Assembly: GCA_021234155.1 (NCBI GenBank)
Contig: JAJEKV010000020.1
Coordinates: 20,513,018-20,577,017, forward strand
Source of the DNA: Isoetes taiwanensis
Taxonomy: Eukaryota; Streptophyta; Lycopodiopsida; Isoetales; Isoetaceae
Direction of reading: 5' to 3'
Length of the DNA: 64,000 nucleotides
The notes below the pieces were generated by a model, which saw nothing but the letters and a program-made list of their open reading frames with translations, was not told where the DNA came from and searched no databases. How positions within the stretch are numbered: position 1 is the first letter of the stretch; the number at the start of each line of letters is the position of its first letter. This document shows, piece after piece, positions 24,011 to 36,127 of this stretch. A program made the translations under genes and the position numbers.

Positions 24011-24418
24011 CTATCAAATTTTGCCACTGAATGAATGTTTTAAAATATTATCTCATTGCAAACATGGATTGCATGAAATAGTTCCTCCTTTCAGAGGAAC
24101 ATTTTCCTCTATCACGAAAAACAAATCATGCACTTCTTAAGTGACGAAATGACATACATCTTTGCCAAGTTTTCCCACTAAGAGGCATAATAAGATTATT
24201 AGAAGTGGACATCAATGCACTTTTTGCACTATACTATACATTATCTACCAGCTTTTCATATAGATACATATTAATGATACATGATCCTAACTAACCCGTG
24301 CCACTGTTCAAGGATGAGAGATTGCACATCCAAATCTGCTAGCATACTCAAATGGAAGGCCACACTGTTGGATGCAGATATTAGCAACCTTTGTACCATA
24401 GACATCCTTCAAAGAATT
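24011..24418 (-). other. 3' flank of the phosphoribulokinase gene
   Basis: The minus-strand sequence after the stop codon is AT-rich and presumably holds the 3' untranslated region. I cannot fix a poly(A) site. Confidence 0.4.
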
Positions 24419-26888
24419 TTATGCTTTAGCTGCAGCCAATGTGCTGGTATCCTTTGCAGTAAGCCTCTCAAATACATCCCTGATTTTAAGTCCAACAATT
24501 GTTTGGAAAAGCCCCGTCCCATTGTTGCTCCCAGGAAAATCGGCATGTTTCAACATTTGCTGTGTAATTTCTCCATAGAACTTTGTAGAAATGTTGCTGA
24601 GGTGACTTTCCACATAGATGAGCTCATCTAACTTGTCAAATTGTCCGTCCATTTCCAATATGGATACCTGCAAATGACCCCGTAACATTTCATCATCCAA
24701 TCATTATGGCATCAAGGATCCAGAAATTTAGGATTTAACAGTAGCATAAGTGATGTCACAGACTGTTATAAGACATAATCAATTTCAAAGCATTATGGAC
24801 AGACCACTTTGGGGGATTTTACATTAGCCAAAATATCAGGGATGCAGTCCTTAGAATATGATTGTTTCCCAAAAACGTTCCACGCACAAATTCATGAGTA
24901 GGATTCTAAGGCTGTGAAATGCTTAATGAATCTTGAAGTCGCAGCGATCTGAGATAAGGAAAATTTAATGCTTGATTAAGGAAAAAGAACCCGCACTACC
25001 AGGCCCAGCCAAATTAGAGAACATAGCACATATCTTACTCTACAAAACATCGAAGCATATCTATAAAACTAAGTGGTTTTTCTACCTGGTTAAATATAAC
25101 TCAATTACCTCATTATCATAGTAGGTGTCTGGACCATAGAAGAACTTGATTCCAGGATATGAACAAGTCAACTTCCTTCCGCATGGTATCCATGAGATAG
25201 TGGAACCTTCATCGAAAAGATATACAGGCTCAAAATCTTCAACCCCCTCTTTCATAATCATTCTGACTCGCAAAACCTTCCCTTCATTATCATCAGGTAT
25301 TAATTGCGTAGGCAAAACTTGGATCACCACATCCGCATATTGCTTTTGTGGATCTGCAGTCATGTTGCAGAAGATAAAGTAAGACTTGAAATGATGTATT
25401 GTTTCCCCTTACAATTTGAAAGACATCTACCTATATAAGCATCAAAGTCTGGTTTACGTGCAGCAATGCTAGCCTTAATACTCTCCAAGCTATGTCCTCG
25501 TTCTGCCATATCACGCTGCATCACACAATTTTCAATCTTAATTAGTTTACAAATAGTGATATGTCATATAATAATTTTCCATCTATAGATATACGTTAAT
25601 CAAGTCCTTATAATGCTGGCCTTTGATCTAGCCACATCATAAGTAAATAGTGCTATTGTATCATGGATGCTGCTATCAAGTTTTTCCCTTTTCAAAGCCT
25701 AACAATCAGAATGAAGAGAACAAATACTTCGAGTCCTTCCGCATGGTTCTGAGCTTGGTTATAATAAACCTTGCTGTTTCTAGATAACTATATTATTGTG
25801 AATCAGTAGAACTGCAAACTAGTTCTTGATTACAAAGGGATACAACCCTGTGCGTCTTATCTTATAAACCAAAAAATGCCATGTCAACATGCACTGGCAA
25901 GCATTCACCTTACTAATATGCATTACTATTGCATGAATGAAGTTTCAAACCAAACCTGTATTTTCCAAGCAAACTTGACTGCATCACTTATATCCAGGTA
26001 GATACTGAAGTCCAATAGGTCCCTGACGCGAGCATCAAACCTGAACACAAATCACACTTTAAAAGTATCAATATACATAGTCTCAGACTTTGATGCATGA
26101 AACAATAAATGCCATTGTAGCAAGCCTACAGCAGATGACCTGCAAATATTTCAATCCACCCTATTTTCTTAATATGATATCTAAAAGTTCTAAATCGGAA
26201 AGTCTGAGAATGAACCCAAAATCTAAGACCTGAATGGCTTTAAAAACTCTCATGCATGCATGAAATCCTTTCCTGCAGACTCTGTTGGAAGCTACTATAG
26301 TAGACAGCGGCGTACATACATTGGATGAAGACCTTCAATGACGAGGATTTTGGGCGGGGTAATCAACTCCGGCGGATCCAACAATCCACTAACATGGTTA
26401 TAGATAGGCTTCATAACCGATTTTCCCTCCTTGAGGGCTTTCACCTGCTCATACATAAGATCGAAATTGTTGGCACGAGGATCAAGAGCCGTAACGCCAT
26501 TCACCTTACGACCGGTCCTGTCTAGAGAATGATAATCATCCAGGCAAATAACTGTGGTAGTATCACTAATAAGGGTATTGGAATCAGGATTGCCTCCTTT
26601 GGGGGGAGAAGCTGCTCCCCCAAAAACACTGGTAAGGCGACGCATAAATGTGCTCTTACCACAACCAGAATCAGCAGCTAATCCGATAACAACAGTACTA
26701 TCAGAGGCCTTACAGACAATGAGGTAATTGCGATCTCTGGTGTAGGTATTCCGGTTCAACTTGTATTTGGAAAATTCAGCTCCCTTTCCGGAAGCCATAG
26801 CCGAGGACCAAGTGAGGGCATTTGGGGTACAAGCCAAACCCATCATGGGGCTGGCCGGAACAGCTGCAGAGGTGGTGGCAGAGGCCAT
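24419..26888 (-). CDS. PRK: Phosphoribulokinase, chloroplast precursor (5 exons)
   Basis: Phosphoribulokinase makes ribulose 1,5-bisphosphate from ribulose 5-phosphate and ATP in the Calvin-Benson cycle of the chloroplast stroma. Minus-strand exons are 26888-26320, 26040-25956, 25515-25431, 25353-25109 and 24667-24419. All four introns are GT-AG, and the phases join to a 410-residue protein, the usual length for a plant precursor. Residues 1 to about 58 are a Ser/Ala/Thr-rich transit peptide. The P-loop is GLAADSGCGKST (69-80). Regulatory cysteines are C76 in the P-loop and C115 in ICLDDYH. LDPRAN and VIEGLHPM follow, and exon 4 holds the C-terminal pair in WIPCGRKLTCSYPG. This pattern predicts thioredoxin control and binding to GAPDH/CP12. 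The start at 26888 was chosen because the transit peptide begins there; an upstream in-frame ATG at 27059 would add 57 atypical residues. No frame lesion is seen. Confidence 0.97.
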
Positions 26889-27060
26889 AGCTGGTGAACG
26901 GAGAGCCTGGCCCTGGCCTTGGCTGTGCGTTTGTGTGCACTGAATACGCAAACAAACAAATAATTCAGCAGCAAATAGGAAGGCGTGTGTGTGGTGTGGG
27001 AGATGGGGAACCCAATCCCATCTTCGTGCCACACCCCTGCCCTGCTTATTTTCCTCCACC

Positions 27061-27068
27061 CATATATA
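27061..27068 (-). promoter_or_regulatory. Possible TATA box of the phosphoribulokinase gene
   Basis: The minus strand reads GGATATATATG about 175 bases upstream of the chosen start codon. It is a reasonable TATA element by position and sequence, but AT-rich words are common here. Confidence 0.3.
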
Positions 27069-27129
27069 TCCAGATATACCACATTACAACTAACTTGTTT
27101 GGCCACAAGACGGATCTACCTTGGTGAAT

Positions 27130-28024
27130 CTACCATGAATACAAAGGTGCCATCTCTACACATGTCTATACACCATGCTCACTCTAAACACATGAACTTG
27201 AACTAGGATCCACTCCCCATTCTTGCACCTCGCCCTTTGCAAAGCCCACAATAGCATTCTATATAATACCAAAATAATCTTTGCCATTGTAACTTAAGGC
27301 CCCCCGTAGCCGCCATTGCTTTGCAACCTCTTTGGCCTCCATGCTTAAACGCCACCTTGACCTTATTTAGTACTACTTTAATGATGTCTTGACTCGCTAA
27401 TGTTGTATACACTAATGTCTTCTTACTTGACTTTCTTCTCGCAGTCAAAAAATTGTGCCCACGCCCGTGCCAAGCCATGGTTTGCTATTATGCCTGAATG
27501 TTATTCAATTGCACACATGAATGTCATTTTACATGACATTGTGGGGTGCCGCGCTAGTTCAAAGGCCTCCATTTTGTTAAGTTTGCCTCTAGGTGGGTAT
27601 TTTTTTGCCTTTGTACGCCTTTGCCACTTTTAAACATATGCCTCATTTTTTTTTTCTACGTGGAAATGGCTCAGGCCCCATGAGGCAAAGGCTTTGTTGA
27701 CATGTGAAATTTGATTAGTTGCAGATAAAATATTCATGGAATGCAGGTAAATGCGGAAGCTTTACTTGATCTCTAATTTTATCCATGCATCCAAGAGGAT
27801 TTGCTTATACCGCAATTTGCCTAAGCAAATCATTTAGATTCATGTAAGTGGATCATCGGTGCTGGTATATGGAGGGACTGTCGATGTTTTCAGCCCTAAG
27901 GGATTTGCCAACGATTATTTTGTGTGAATTTGCTTGAGGGATGATCAACATGCATAGGAAGGACAATCTTGAATTTGTTGGTAACAACTAACATTAATTA
28001 AACCCCTTGTGTTCTTCACGTGCA
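27130..28024. other. Gene-free stretch upstream of phosphoribulokinase
   Basis: This probably includes the promoter region of the minus-strand gene. No other gene, repeat or RNA is recognisable. Confidence 0.45.
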
Positions 28025-28076
28025 TATTCATTACAAGCCCCATGTTATTGTGCTACACATTCTAAACGAGGTGTGC
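28025..28076 (+). repeat. Dispersed repeat R, left fragment of the interrupted copy
   Basis: CCCCATGTTATTGTGCTACA then CATTCTAAACGAGGTGTGC matches R at 39380-39420 (ATTCTAAAGGAGGTGCGCCC). It stops exactly where an LTR begins. R resumes at 39246 with TGTGCCCTGGGC. Confidence 0.75.
28072..28076 (+). repeat. Left target duplication TGTGC of the LTR retrotransposon
   Basis: TGTGC directly precedes TGATACGG here and directly follows CGTATCA at 39246-39250. Five bases is the normal length for LTR retrotransposons. Confidence 0.85.
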
Positions 28077-28135
28077 TGATACGGAGTCGTAGCACAAGGG
28101 AGTGGTCCATGGCGGCAGGGCTATGGGCACTACAA

Positions 28136-28665
28136 GGGATAGTCGACGTCCAACGACGTCGCGACGTCGAAGAACGACGGGTCGTCGTCGAATATCGACG
28201 ACATCGTCGTTCAACGACGACAACGTCGTTTCGACGTCGTTCAACGACGTTTCACGTATTGGCGACGGGTCGGATTGGCTGCGTGGCATGGCATGGCTCA
28301 CGCCAAGCCGGGTAAGCGCGTCGCGTGTCGTGCCACGCACAAAACGCCGTTTAACGCCGCCTCGTGGATCCGGCGTGGCACATCCGGCCGCGTGGCTTTG
28401 CCGACATGCCAGTCGCACGCCACCATGTTCTCGCCATCGTCGACATGACGTCGTTGAACGACGACTAAAAAATCTGACGTGACCAGTCAGCTTCGTGGCT
28501 TGCTGACATGCCAGACTGGCACGCCAAAGTGTCCTGCCACGTCAACGTGACGTCGTTAAACGACGCCTAGAATATCCGGGCGTGGCGGCGGTTTTGCGCG
28601 ATGGCCGCATCGTCCGGCGCCACGCTATTGTCGGCCAGAGCCCGTAAGCAACGCCGTTTAACGAC
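28136..28665. repeat. Left subterminal repeat zone of the CACTA element
   Basis: Many copies of ACGACGTC, CGTCGTTCAACGACG, CGTCGTTAAACGACG and GCCGTTTAACG in both orientations. CpG density is far above the rest of the window. The Arg/Thr-rich open frames here on both strands are by-products of the repeat. Confidence 0.85.
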
Positions 28666-28667
28666 GT

Positions 28668-28687
28668 CACTTTTTTTTTTTTTTGGA

Positions 28688-28713
<26 letters not shown>
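28668..28713. repeat. Poly(T) then poly(A) tract
   Basis: About 16 thymines, two guanines, then about 29 adenines form a perfect-hairpin-like junction between the subterminal zone and the tandem array. Confidence 0.9.
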
Positions 28714-28719
<6 letters not shown>

Positions 28720-28741
28720 CTTGGCGCCGCTTATCGTTTGG

Positions 28742-31700
28742 AATGCCAAAATTACCCTATGGACTAAGTTACACGGTCAGTTTTACAAAAAAACGACACA
28801 CTTACGCCCTACATTGCAGTATTCAGCAGCCACCTCCTAGACCAATTGACTACGAGTGTGTTGCACATGAGATAGTTTGGCGCTTCTTCGAGAAGGGGTG
28901 GGCTTCTGGCCACAAAACTTGGTCCCTAGGGCAATGTCGGCGTTCGAGTCCATTGGCGAGAGGCATCATCCGCGATTCGGGAGAGGGGAAGTTGCCCGTC
29001 CGCCGCCGAACCCTTCGGAGAGGAATTTTGGGGCAAGCCGCTTCGGGTGGTTTTAGGGTCCGTGGCTCTGGCGTCAACACCCCCTCTACCTCAAGACACG
29101 GCAGCAAGGTCCTAGTCAAATCGACAAGGATAGAGCCTCAAACGTAAACCCCATGAGTTGCCGGGTTCTAGCGGGGTTTGGCGTTTTGGGTGCCGAAGTT
29201 TTGGTCTTTTGCACTTGGGGCGTGGCCGATCACATGCAGTTGAGAACGCCAAGCAAGGGAACCGACGGAATGGAGTTTGGACCCATACTCCTCTCCGTTG
29301 CGGCGGTTAGAAGTCAAGGGCCGCTTTTGCGTTAGCAAGACATTCGTAAATTCCTAATTAATGCATAGTACGGACTTAAATTCTGATTTTTTGTCAGCTA
29401 GCTTCCTAAGTCATCGCCAACATACAGGCCAACTTTCAAAAATTTTGGATAAGGTTTAGATCAAATAGTTTGCACTAGAACAAATCCGGGCAAACTGTTG
29501 TTAAGCGTACCAGCCGCACACTTGCCCAAGTCAAACAATGCGAGGACCTTGCAAGGCCTCCTCATTAGAGGGAGAGTCCAACCCCGGAGGCGAGCCCCAA
29601 AAAGCTTCCCCGAGGCAGCCTTTCTCCGGCAAATCCCTCCACGGGGTGTACGCTAAAGACCACACTTCCGATCTCGGTTCCCGTGATCCGGCCGTTGAAT
29701 CCTTTGTTCCGGGAACCTGGTCCGAAAGGTCCAAAAAAATCCAACATCCGTCCGGAGAACATATCAAACCGCTGGCCCCCCCGCGGCGACAAAGTAGAAA
29801 CCAAAGTGTTTTGTCGTTCGGACATTGCGAGGTTCAAATGCCGATCCGACTTCGCCACACATCGTCACGGAATGCCAAAATTACCCTAGGGACCAAGTTA
29901 CACGGTCGGTTTTGCAAAAGAAAGAAACACTTACGCCCTACATTGCAAAGATTCGGCCACCACCTCCTAGGCCAATTGACTACGAGTGTGTTGCACATGA
30001 GATAGTTTGGCGCTTCTTCGAAGGGGTGGGCTTCTGGCCACAAAACTTGGTCCCTAGGGCAATGTCGACGCTCGAGTCCATTGGCGTAGAGATGATCACG
30101 GTTCCGGAGAGGGGAAGTTGCCCGTCCGTCGCCAAGGGCCTTCGGAGAGGAATTTTGGGGCAAGCCGCCTCCGGTGGTTTTAGGGTCCGTGCTCGCGCGT
30201 CAACACCCCCTCTACCTCAAGACACGCGCCTGGTCTAAGTCCTAGTCAACGACAAGGATAGAGCCTCCAAACGTAAACCCTATGAGTTGCCATGTTCTAG
30301 CGGGGTTTGCGTTTTGGGTGCCGAAGTTTTGTCTTTTGCACTTGGGGCGTGGCCGATCACATGCGCTTGAGAACGCCGGCAAGCGGAACCGACGGAATGG
30401 AGTTTGGACCTGTACTCCTCCCCGCTTGTGGCGGTTAGAAGTCAAGGGCAGCTTTTGCATTAGCAAGACATTCAATAAATTAAAACAATTAATGCATAGT
30501 ATGCGGACTTAAATTCTGATTTTTGTCGGCTAGCTTCCTAAGTCATCGCCAACATACGGGCCAACTTTCAAAAATTTTGGATATGGTTTAGATCAAATAG
30601 TTTGCACTAGAACGGTCCGGGCAGCTGTTGTTGTTGGCAGCCGAGCCGCACACTTGCCCAAGTCAAACAAGGCCAGGACCCGTGCAAGGCCTCCTCATTA
30701 GAGGGGAGAGTCCGAACCCCGGAGGCGAGCCCCCAAAAGCTTCCCGAGGCAGCCTTTTTCTCGCAGCCCACGGGCGACGCTAAAGACCACACTCCCGATC
30801 TCGGTTCCTCGTGATCCGATCAAGTTGAATCCTTTGTTCCGGGAACCTGGTCCGAGAAGGTCCAAAAAAATCCAACATCCGTCCCCGAGAACATATCAAA
30901 CCGCTGGCGTCCCGCGGCGGCACAAGTAGAAACCAAAGTGTTTTGTCGTTCGGACATTGCGGAGGTTCGAAAATGCCGATCCGACTTCGCCACATCGTCC
31001 TAATGCCAAAATTACCCTAGGGACCAAGTTACACGGTCGGTTTTGCAAAAGAAAGAAACACTTACGCCCTACATTGCGGTATTTCGTTCCAGACCACCTC
31101 CTAGGCCAATTGACTACGAAAGTGTGTTGCACATGAGATAGTTTTGGCTTCTTCGAGAAGGGGTGGGCTTCGGCCACAAAACTTGGTCTCTAGGGCAATG
31201 TCGACGTTCGAGTCCATTGGCGAGACGGATCACGGTTCCCGGAGAGGGAAGTTGCCCGTCCCGTCGCCGGGCCTTCGGAGAGGAATTTTGGGGCAAGCCG
31301 CTTCCGGGTAGTTTTAGGGTCCGTGCCACGGCGTCAACACCCCCTCTACCTCAAGACACGGCAAGAAGGTCCTAGTCAAATCGACAAGGATAGAGCCTCC
31401 AAAAAACCCTATGAGTTGCCGTGTTCTAGCGGGGTTTGGCGCTTTGGGTGCCGAATTTTGGTCTTTTGCACTTGGGACGTGGCCGATCACATGCGCTTGA
31501 GAACGCCAAGCAAGCGGAACCGACGGAATGGAGTTTGGACCCAGCTCCTCCCGTTGTGGCGCTTAGAAGTCAAGGGCCGCTTTGCGAGTAGCAAGACATT
31601 CGTAAATTCCTAATTAATGCATAGTACGGGACTTAAATTCTGATTTTTTGTCAGCTAGCTTCCTAAGTCATCGCCAACATACAGGCCAACTTTCAAAAAT

Positions 31701-33920
31701 TTTGGATATGGTTTAGATCAAATAGTTTGCACTAGAACGGTCCGGGCAGCCTGTTGTTGGGCAGCCGAGCTGGCACACTTGCCCAAGTCAAACAAGGCCA
31801 GGACCGTGCAAGGCCTCCTCATTAGAGGGGAGAGTCCGAACCCCAGGAGGCGAGCCCCAAAAAGCTTCCCGAGGCAGCCTTTTTCGGCAGCCGCTCACGG
31901 GGGCGACGCTAAAGACCACACTCCGGATCTCGGGTTCCTCGTGATCCGGCCGTTGAATCCTTTGTTCCGGGAACCTGGTCCGAAGGTCCAAAAATCCAAC
32001 ATCCGTCCGGGAGAACATATCAAACCGCGAAGCGTCCTGCGGGCGACAGTGTAGAAACCAAAGTGTTTTGTCGTTCGGACATTGCGGAGGCTCCGAAATG
32101 CCGATCCGACTTCGCCACATCGTCCGGAATGCCAAAATTACCCTAGGGACCAAGTTACACGGTCGGTTTTGCAAAAGAAAGAAACACTTACGCCCTACAT
32201 TGCAAGATTCAAAGACCACCTCCTAGGCCAATTGACTACGAGTGTGTTGCACATGATAGTTTGGCGCTTCTTCGAGAAGGGGGTGGGCTTCGCCACAAAA
32301 CTTGGTCCCTAGGGCAATGTCGACGCTCGAGTCCATTGGCGAGACAGATCACGGTTCCCGGAGAGGGGAAGTTGCCCGTCCGTCGCAAGGGCCTTCGGAG
32401 AGGAATTTTGGGGCAAGCCGCCCCCGTGGTTTTAGGGTCCGTGCTCAAGGCCAACACCCCCTCTACCTCAAGACATCGGCGCCAAGGTCCTAGTCAAATC
32501 GACAAGGATAGAGCCTCAAACGTAAACCCTATGAGTTGCCATGTTCTAGCGGGGTTTGCGCTTTTGGTGCCGAAGTTTTGGTCTTTTGCACTTGGGACGT
32601 GGCCGATCACATGCAGCTGAGAACGCTGGCAAGCGGAACTGACGGAATGGAGTTTGGACCTGTACTCCTCCCGTTGTGGCGCTTAGAAGTCAAGGGCCGC
32701 TTTTTAAAGAGCAAGACATTCAGAAATTCGTAATTAATGCATAGTACGGACTTAAATTCTGATTTTTTGTCACTAGCTTCCTAAGTCATCGCCAACATAC
32801 GAGCCAACTTTCAAAAATTTTGGATATGGTTTAGATCAAATAGTTTGCAGTAGAACGGTCCAGGCGGCTGTTGTTGGGCAGCCGAGCCGCACACTTGCCC
32901 AAGTCAAACAAGGCCAGGACCGCAAGGCCTCTTCATTAGAGGGGAGAGTCCAACCCCCGGAGGCGAGCCCCAAAAGCTTCCCGAGGCAGCCTTTTTTCTC
33001 GGCAAAGCGGCCCACGGGGCGACGCTAAAGACCACACTCCGGATCTCGGTTCCCGTGATCCGACCATTGAATCCTTTGTTCCGTGAACCTGGTCCGAAAG
33101 GTCCAAAAATCCAACATCCGTCCGGAGAACATATCAAACCGCTGGCGCCCCGCGGGCGGCGAGTGTAGAAACCAAAGTGTTTTGTCGTTCGGACATTGCG
33201 AGGTTCAAATGCCGATCCGACTTCGCCACATCGTCCTAGGAATGTCAAAATTACCCTAGGGACCAAGTTACACCTGGTCAGTTTTGCAAAAGAAAGAAAC
33301 ACTTACGCCCTACATTGCAAAGATTCGGGCAGCCCACCTCCTAGGCCAATTGACTACGAAAGTGTGTTGCACATGAGATAGTTTGGCGCTTCTTCGAGAA
33401 GGGGTGGGCTTCGCCACAAAAACTTGGTCCCTAGGGCAATGTCGATGTTCCGAGTCCATTGGCGAGATGGATCACGGTTCGAGAGAGGGAAGTTGCCCGT
33501 CCCGTCGCCGGGCCTTCTGGGGAGAGGACTTTTTGGGGCAAGCCGCTTCCCGGGTGGTTTTAGGGTCCGTGCTCAAGGTCAACACCCCCTCTACCTCAAG
33601 ACGAGCGCAAGGTCGTAGTCAAATCGACCAGGATAGAGCCTCCCAAACGTAAACCCTATGAGTTGCCGTGTTCTAGCGTGGTTTGGCGCTTTTGGGTGCC
33701 GAGTTTTGGTCTTTTGCACTTGGGACGTGGCCGATCACATGCGCTTTAGAACGCCAAGCAAGCGGAACCGACGGAATGGAGTTTGGACCTCATACTCCTC
33801 CCAGTTGGGCGGTTAGAAGTCAAGGCCCGCTTTTGCAATAGCAAGACATTCAGAAATTAAGTAATTAATGCATAGTACGGACTTAAATTCTGATTTTTTG
33901 TCAGCTAGCTTCCTAAGTCA
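28742..33920 (+). repeat. 1.13 kb tandem repeat, about 4.6 copies
   Basis: AATGCCAAAATTACCCTAGG begins units at 28742, 29871, 31002 and 32128, and AATGTCAAAATT at 33241. The spacings are 1129, 1131, 1126 and 1113 bases. The fifth unit stops near 33920 inside TCAGCTAGCTTCCTAAGTCA. The unit is GC-rich relative to its surroundings. Copies differ mainly by indels of one to four bases, so no frame stays open for a whole unit. Short frames such as PIDYECVAHEIVWRFFE recur in several copies but match no family I know. Confidence 0.92.
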
Positions 33921-33931
33921 GCTAGCTTGTT

Positions 33932-34226
<295 letters not shown>

Positions 34227-34435
34227 TAAGGTATTACTAGTTATCATCATCGTATTATATACCTCATAGCTCAACGGATGTACCACAAAACATTGAACAT
34301 TTTTATGGTGGTATATTTCATAACTTTAACGGGTGTAGCAAGTCAAATAAACCCCTATCCAGTTAAATAAACCCATGTATCAAGTGTACATGCATTCTAT
34401 ACTATTTATATATATAAAAAAAAAAAAAAATTTTT

Positions 34436-34560
34436 TTTCGTCGTCAAAAAAAAACGTTGTTACAAACGCCGCTCAACGACGCTTTTTGTCGCCGCTTAAC
34501 GACGCCACGACGTCGTTAAACGACGACTGCGGATTTAAATCGAAAACGGCAATCCCGCCG
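34436..34560. repeat. Internal block of CACTA subterminal motifs
   Basis: GCCGCTCAACGACGC, GCCGCTTAACGACGCC and CGTCGTTAAACGACGACT repeat the motif of the element's ends, far from either end. Confidence 0.8.
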
Positions 34561-34734
34561 CTTATTTTCGAAAGCAAGCAAAGCTTATGGAGGAGCATTT
34601 TTGAGGCGATTTTCGCGCAGCGGATCTACTTTTGGGGTCTATTCTAAGTGTAAGACAAGCTTCATAAGGTATGTGCACGGATCAACCAACTCGCTTTTTG
34701 AATCTAAACTTGTTTTGGGTAGATTTAGGGCTTT

Positions 34735-35010
34735 TTGTATTTGTTGTTTGTTCTTCCTTCAACCTTCATTCTTCTTCTTCCATTCTTGCATCCTTCTTCC
34801 ATACATATTCTTCCATTCCCTTTGTCATCTTCTTCTTCGATTCTTCCTCCTCTTATACCACTACTTCCTCCTCTTATTCAAATTCTTACTCTTAATCCTC
34901 CTCTTGGCGCTTCATCTTCTTCAGATTCTTCCTCCCCATTTTCGTTCCTCCTCTTCTTCTTAGCCTTTTTTCTTCTTCTAATTCTTCCATTCTTCTTCTA
35001 ATTTTTTTCC
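34735..35010 (+). repeat. Pyrimidine-rich tract
   Basis: A long CTT/CTTC/TCC-rich stretch. The Leu/Phe/Ser-rich frames across it in all three phases are composition artefacts. Confidence 0.8.
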
Positions 35011-35018
35011 CATCTAAG

Positions 35019-35445
35019 AAGACGCCATTAAAAGACAGAGACCCTTCTTCTTTCCAAAATTTTTCCTTATTAGTTGTTTTATACTATTTCTTTCTAATCA
35101 TTGAATTTTTTGTTTTGCATGTACACTCCTAGCAAAATGTGTTGTTCTTGCAAAACAAGTTGGCACCTCTTCCAGGTAAGGATTTAGTTTTTTCAATACG
35201 CTAATAAAATACTAATGCTTTATTTAGGTTAAATTGTTATCCAAGAAGGGGACGCCATTGAAACCACCCTCCCCCATTGATTTTCCATATTTTTTTTTTT
35301 CCTTTAAGTTGTTTATTTATACTAATATTTTACTAATCATTGAATTTATTGTTTTGCATGTACACTCCTAGCAAATGCGTTGTTTGTGCAAAACAACTTT
35401 GCCACCTTTGTACCGTGTAAGCATTTAATTTTCAATATGCTTAAT
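35019..35445 (+). repeat. About 215 bp direct repeat, two copies
   Basis: GACGCCATT, AATCATTGAATTT, TGTTTTGCATGTACACTCCT and GCAAAACAA occur in the same order near 35030-35190 and 35250-35420. These are two diverged head-to-tail units. Confidence 0.8.
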
Positions 35446-35673
35446 GTATTGATTAATGTATTTAGCTTAATTTATTGATTAATGTATTTAGCTAAAAAAA
35501 TTGGGGCTTCATTTATTTTTGTATTTTTTAATATATTTAAAGCGACATCATTTAATGACGTTAAAATCTTATATTTCTTTTTATTGGTTAAATTCATTTT
35601 ATAGGCTTTAAATTAAATGTATTAACTTCATTCATAATAAATGTGTTATTATTATTTTTTCAATTTAAAATAA

Positions 35674-35704
<31 letters not shown>

Positions 35705-35714
35705 TTTTTTTTAA

Positions 35715-36115
35715 TACATCGTAAGCAACGCCGTTAAACGACGTTGTTTAAGGTCGCCACGCCGCCAATCGGCTACCGGGTAACGCCGCTACCGTCAGCC
35801 CGATCGCTGGGTCGCCATCGCAGTATGTGACGCCGCTTAACGACGCCAAACACGCGGCGCCACGCCGCGAACTCCGCCGACGCCATGCCGGGCCGCCCGG
35901 CCGCTGCGGCGTACCACGCGGCGATGCGGGCGCCGCTGAACGACGCCGTCGCCGCTTTAAGACACCGCGTTGCGACGCCAGTATAGCGACGCGATAAAGG
36001 TCGCTTATCGACGCCCGACGCCGAAATAGACGCCGTTTATCGACGTTTTGACGTCGATCATCGACGTCTAAACGACGTCTGGACGTCGTAATAGACGTCG
36101 TAACAGGGCTTTAAT
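35715..36115. repeat. Right subterminal repeat zone of the CACTA element
   Basis: Dense ACGACGTC/GACGTCGT, GCCGTTAAACGACG, CGCCGCTTAACGACGCC and related words lead up to the TTGTAGTG tip, mirroring the left zone. Confidence 0.85.
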
Positions 36116-36124
36116 TTTGTAGTG

Positions 36125-36127
36125 GGG
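36125..36127. repeat. Right GGG target duplication of the CACTA element
   Basis: GGG follows TTGTAGTG and matches GGG at 28125-28127. The uninterrupted LTR has a single GGG here. Confidence 0.8.

Noticed and set aside
26843-27127. Upstream extension of the phosphoribulokinase frame and opposite-strand frames
   Set aside because: Residues before the Met at 26888 do not look like a transit peptide and overlap the expected 5' untranslated region.
28007-28482. Overlapping Arg/Thr/Ser-rich frames of 100-126 codons on both strands
   Set aside because: They are the coding shadow of the CACGTC/ACGACGTC subterminal repeats; open frames occur in several phases at once.
28683-33652. Many 60-155 codon frames across the 1.13 kb array
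   Set aside because: The same unit gives different frames in each copy and no family motif is kept; tandem repeat DNA explains them.
34601-35001. Leu/Ser/Phe-rich membrane-like frames in three phases
   Set aside because: All three phases are open because the strand is pyrimidine-rich; no start context or homology.
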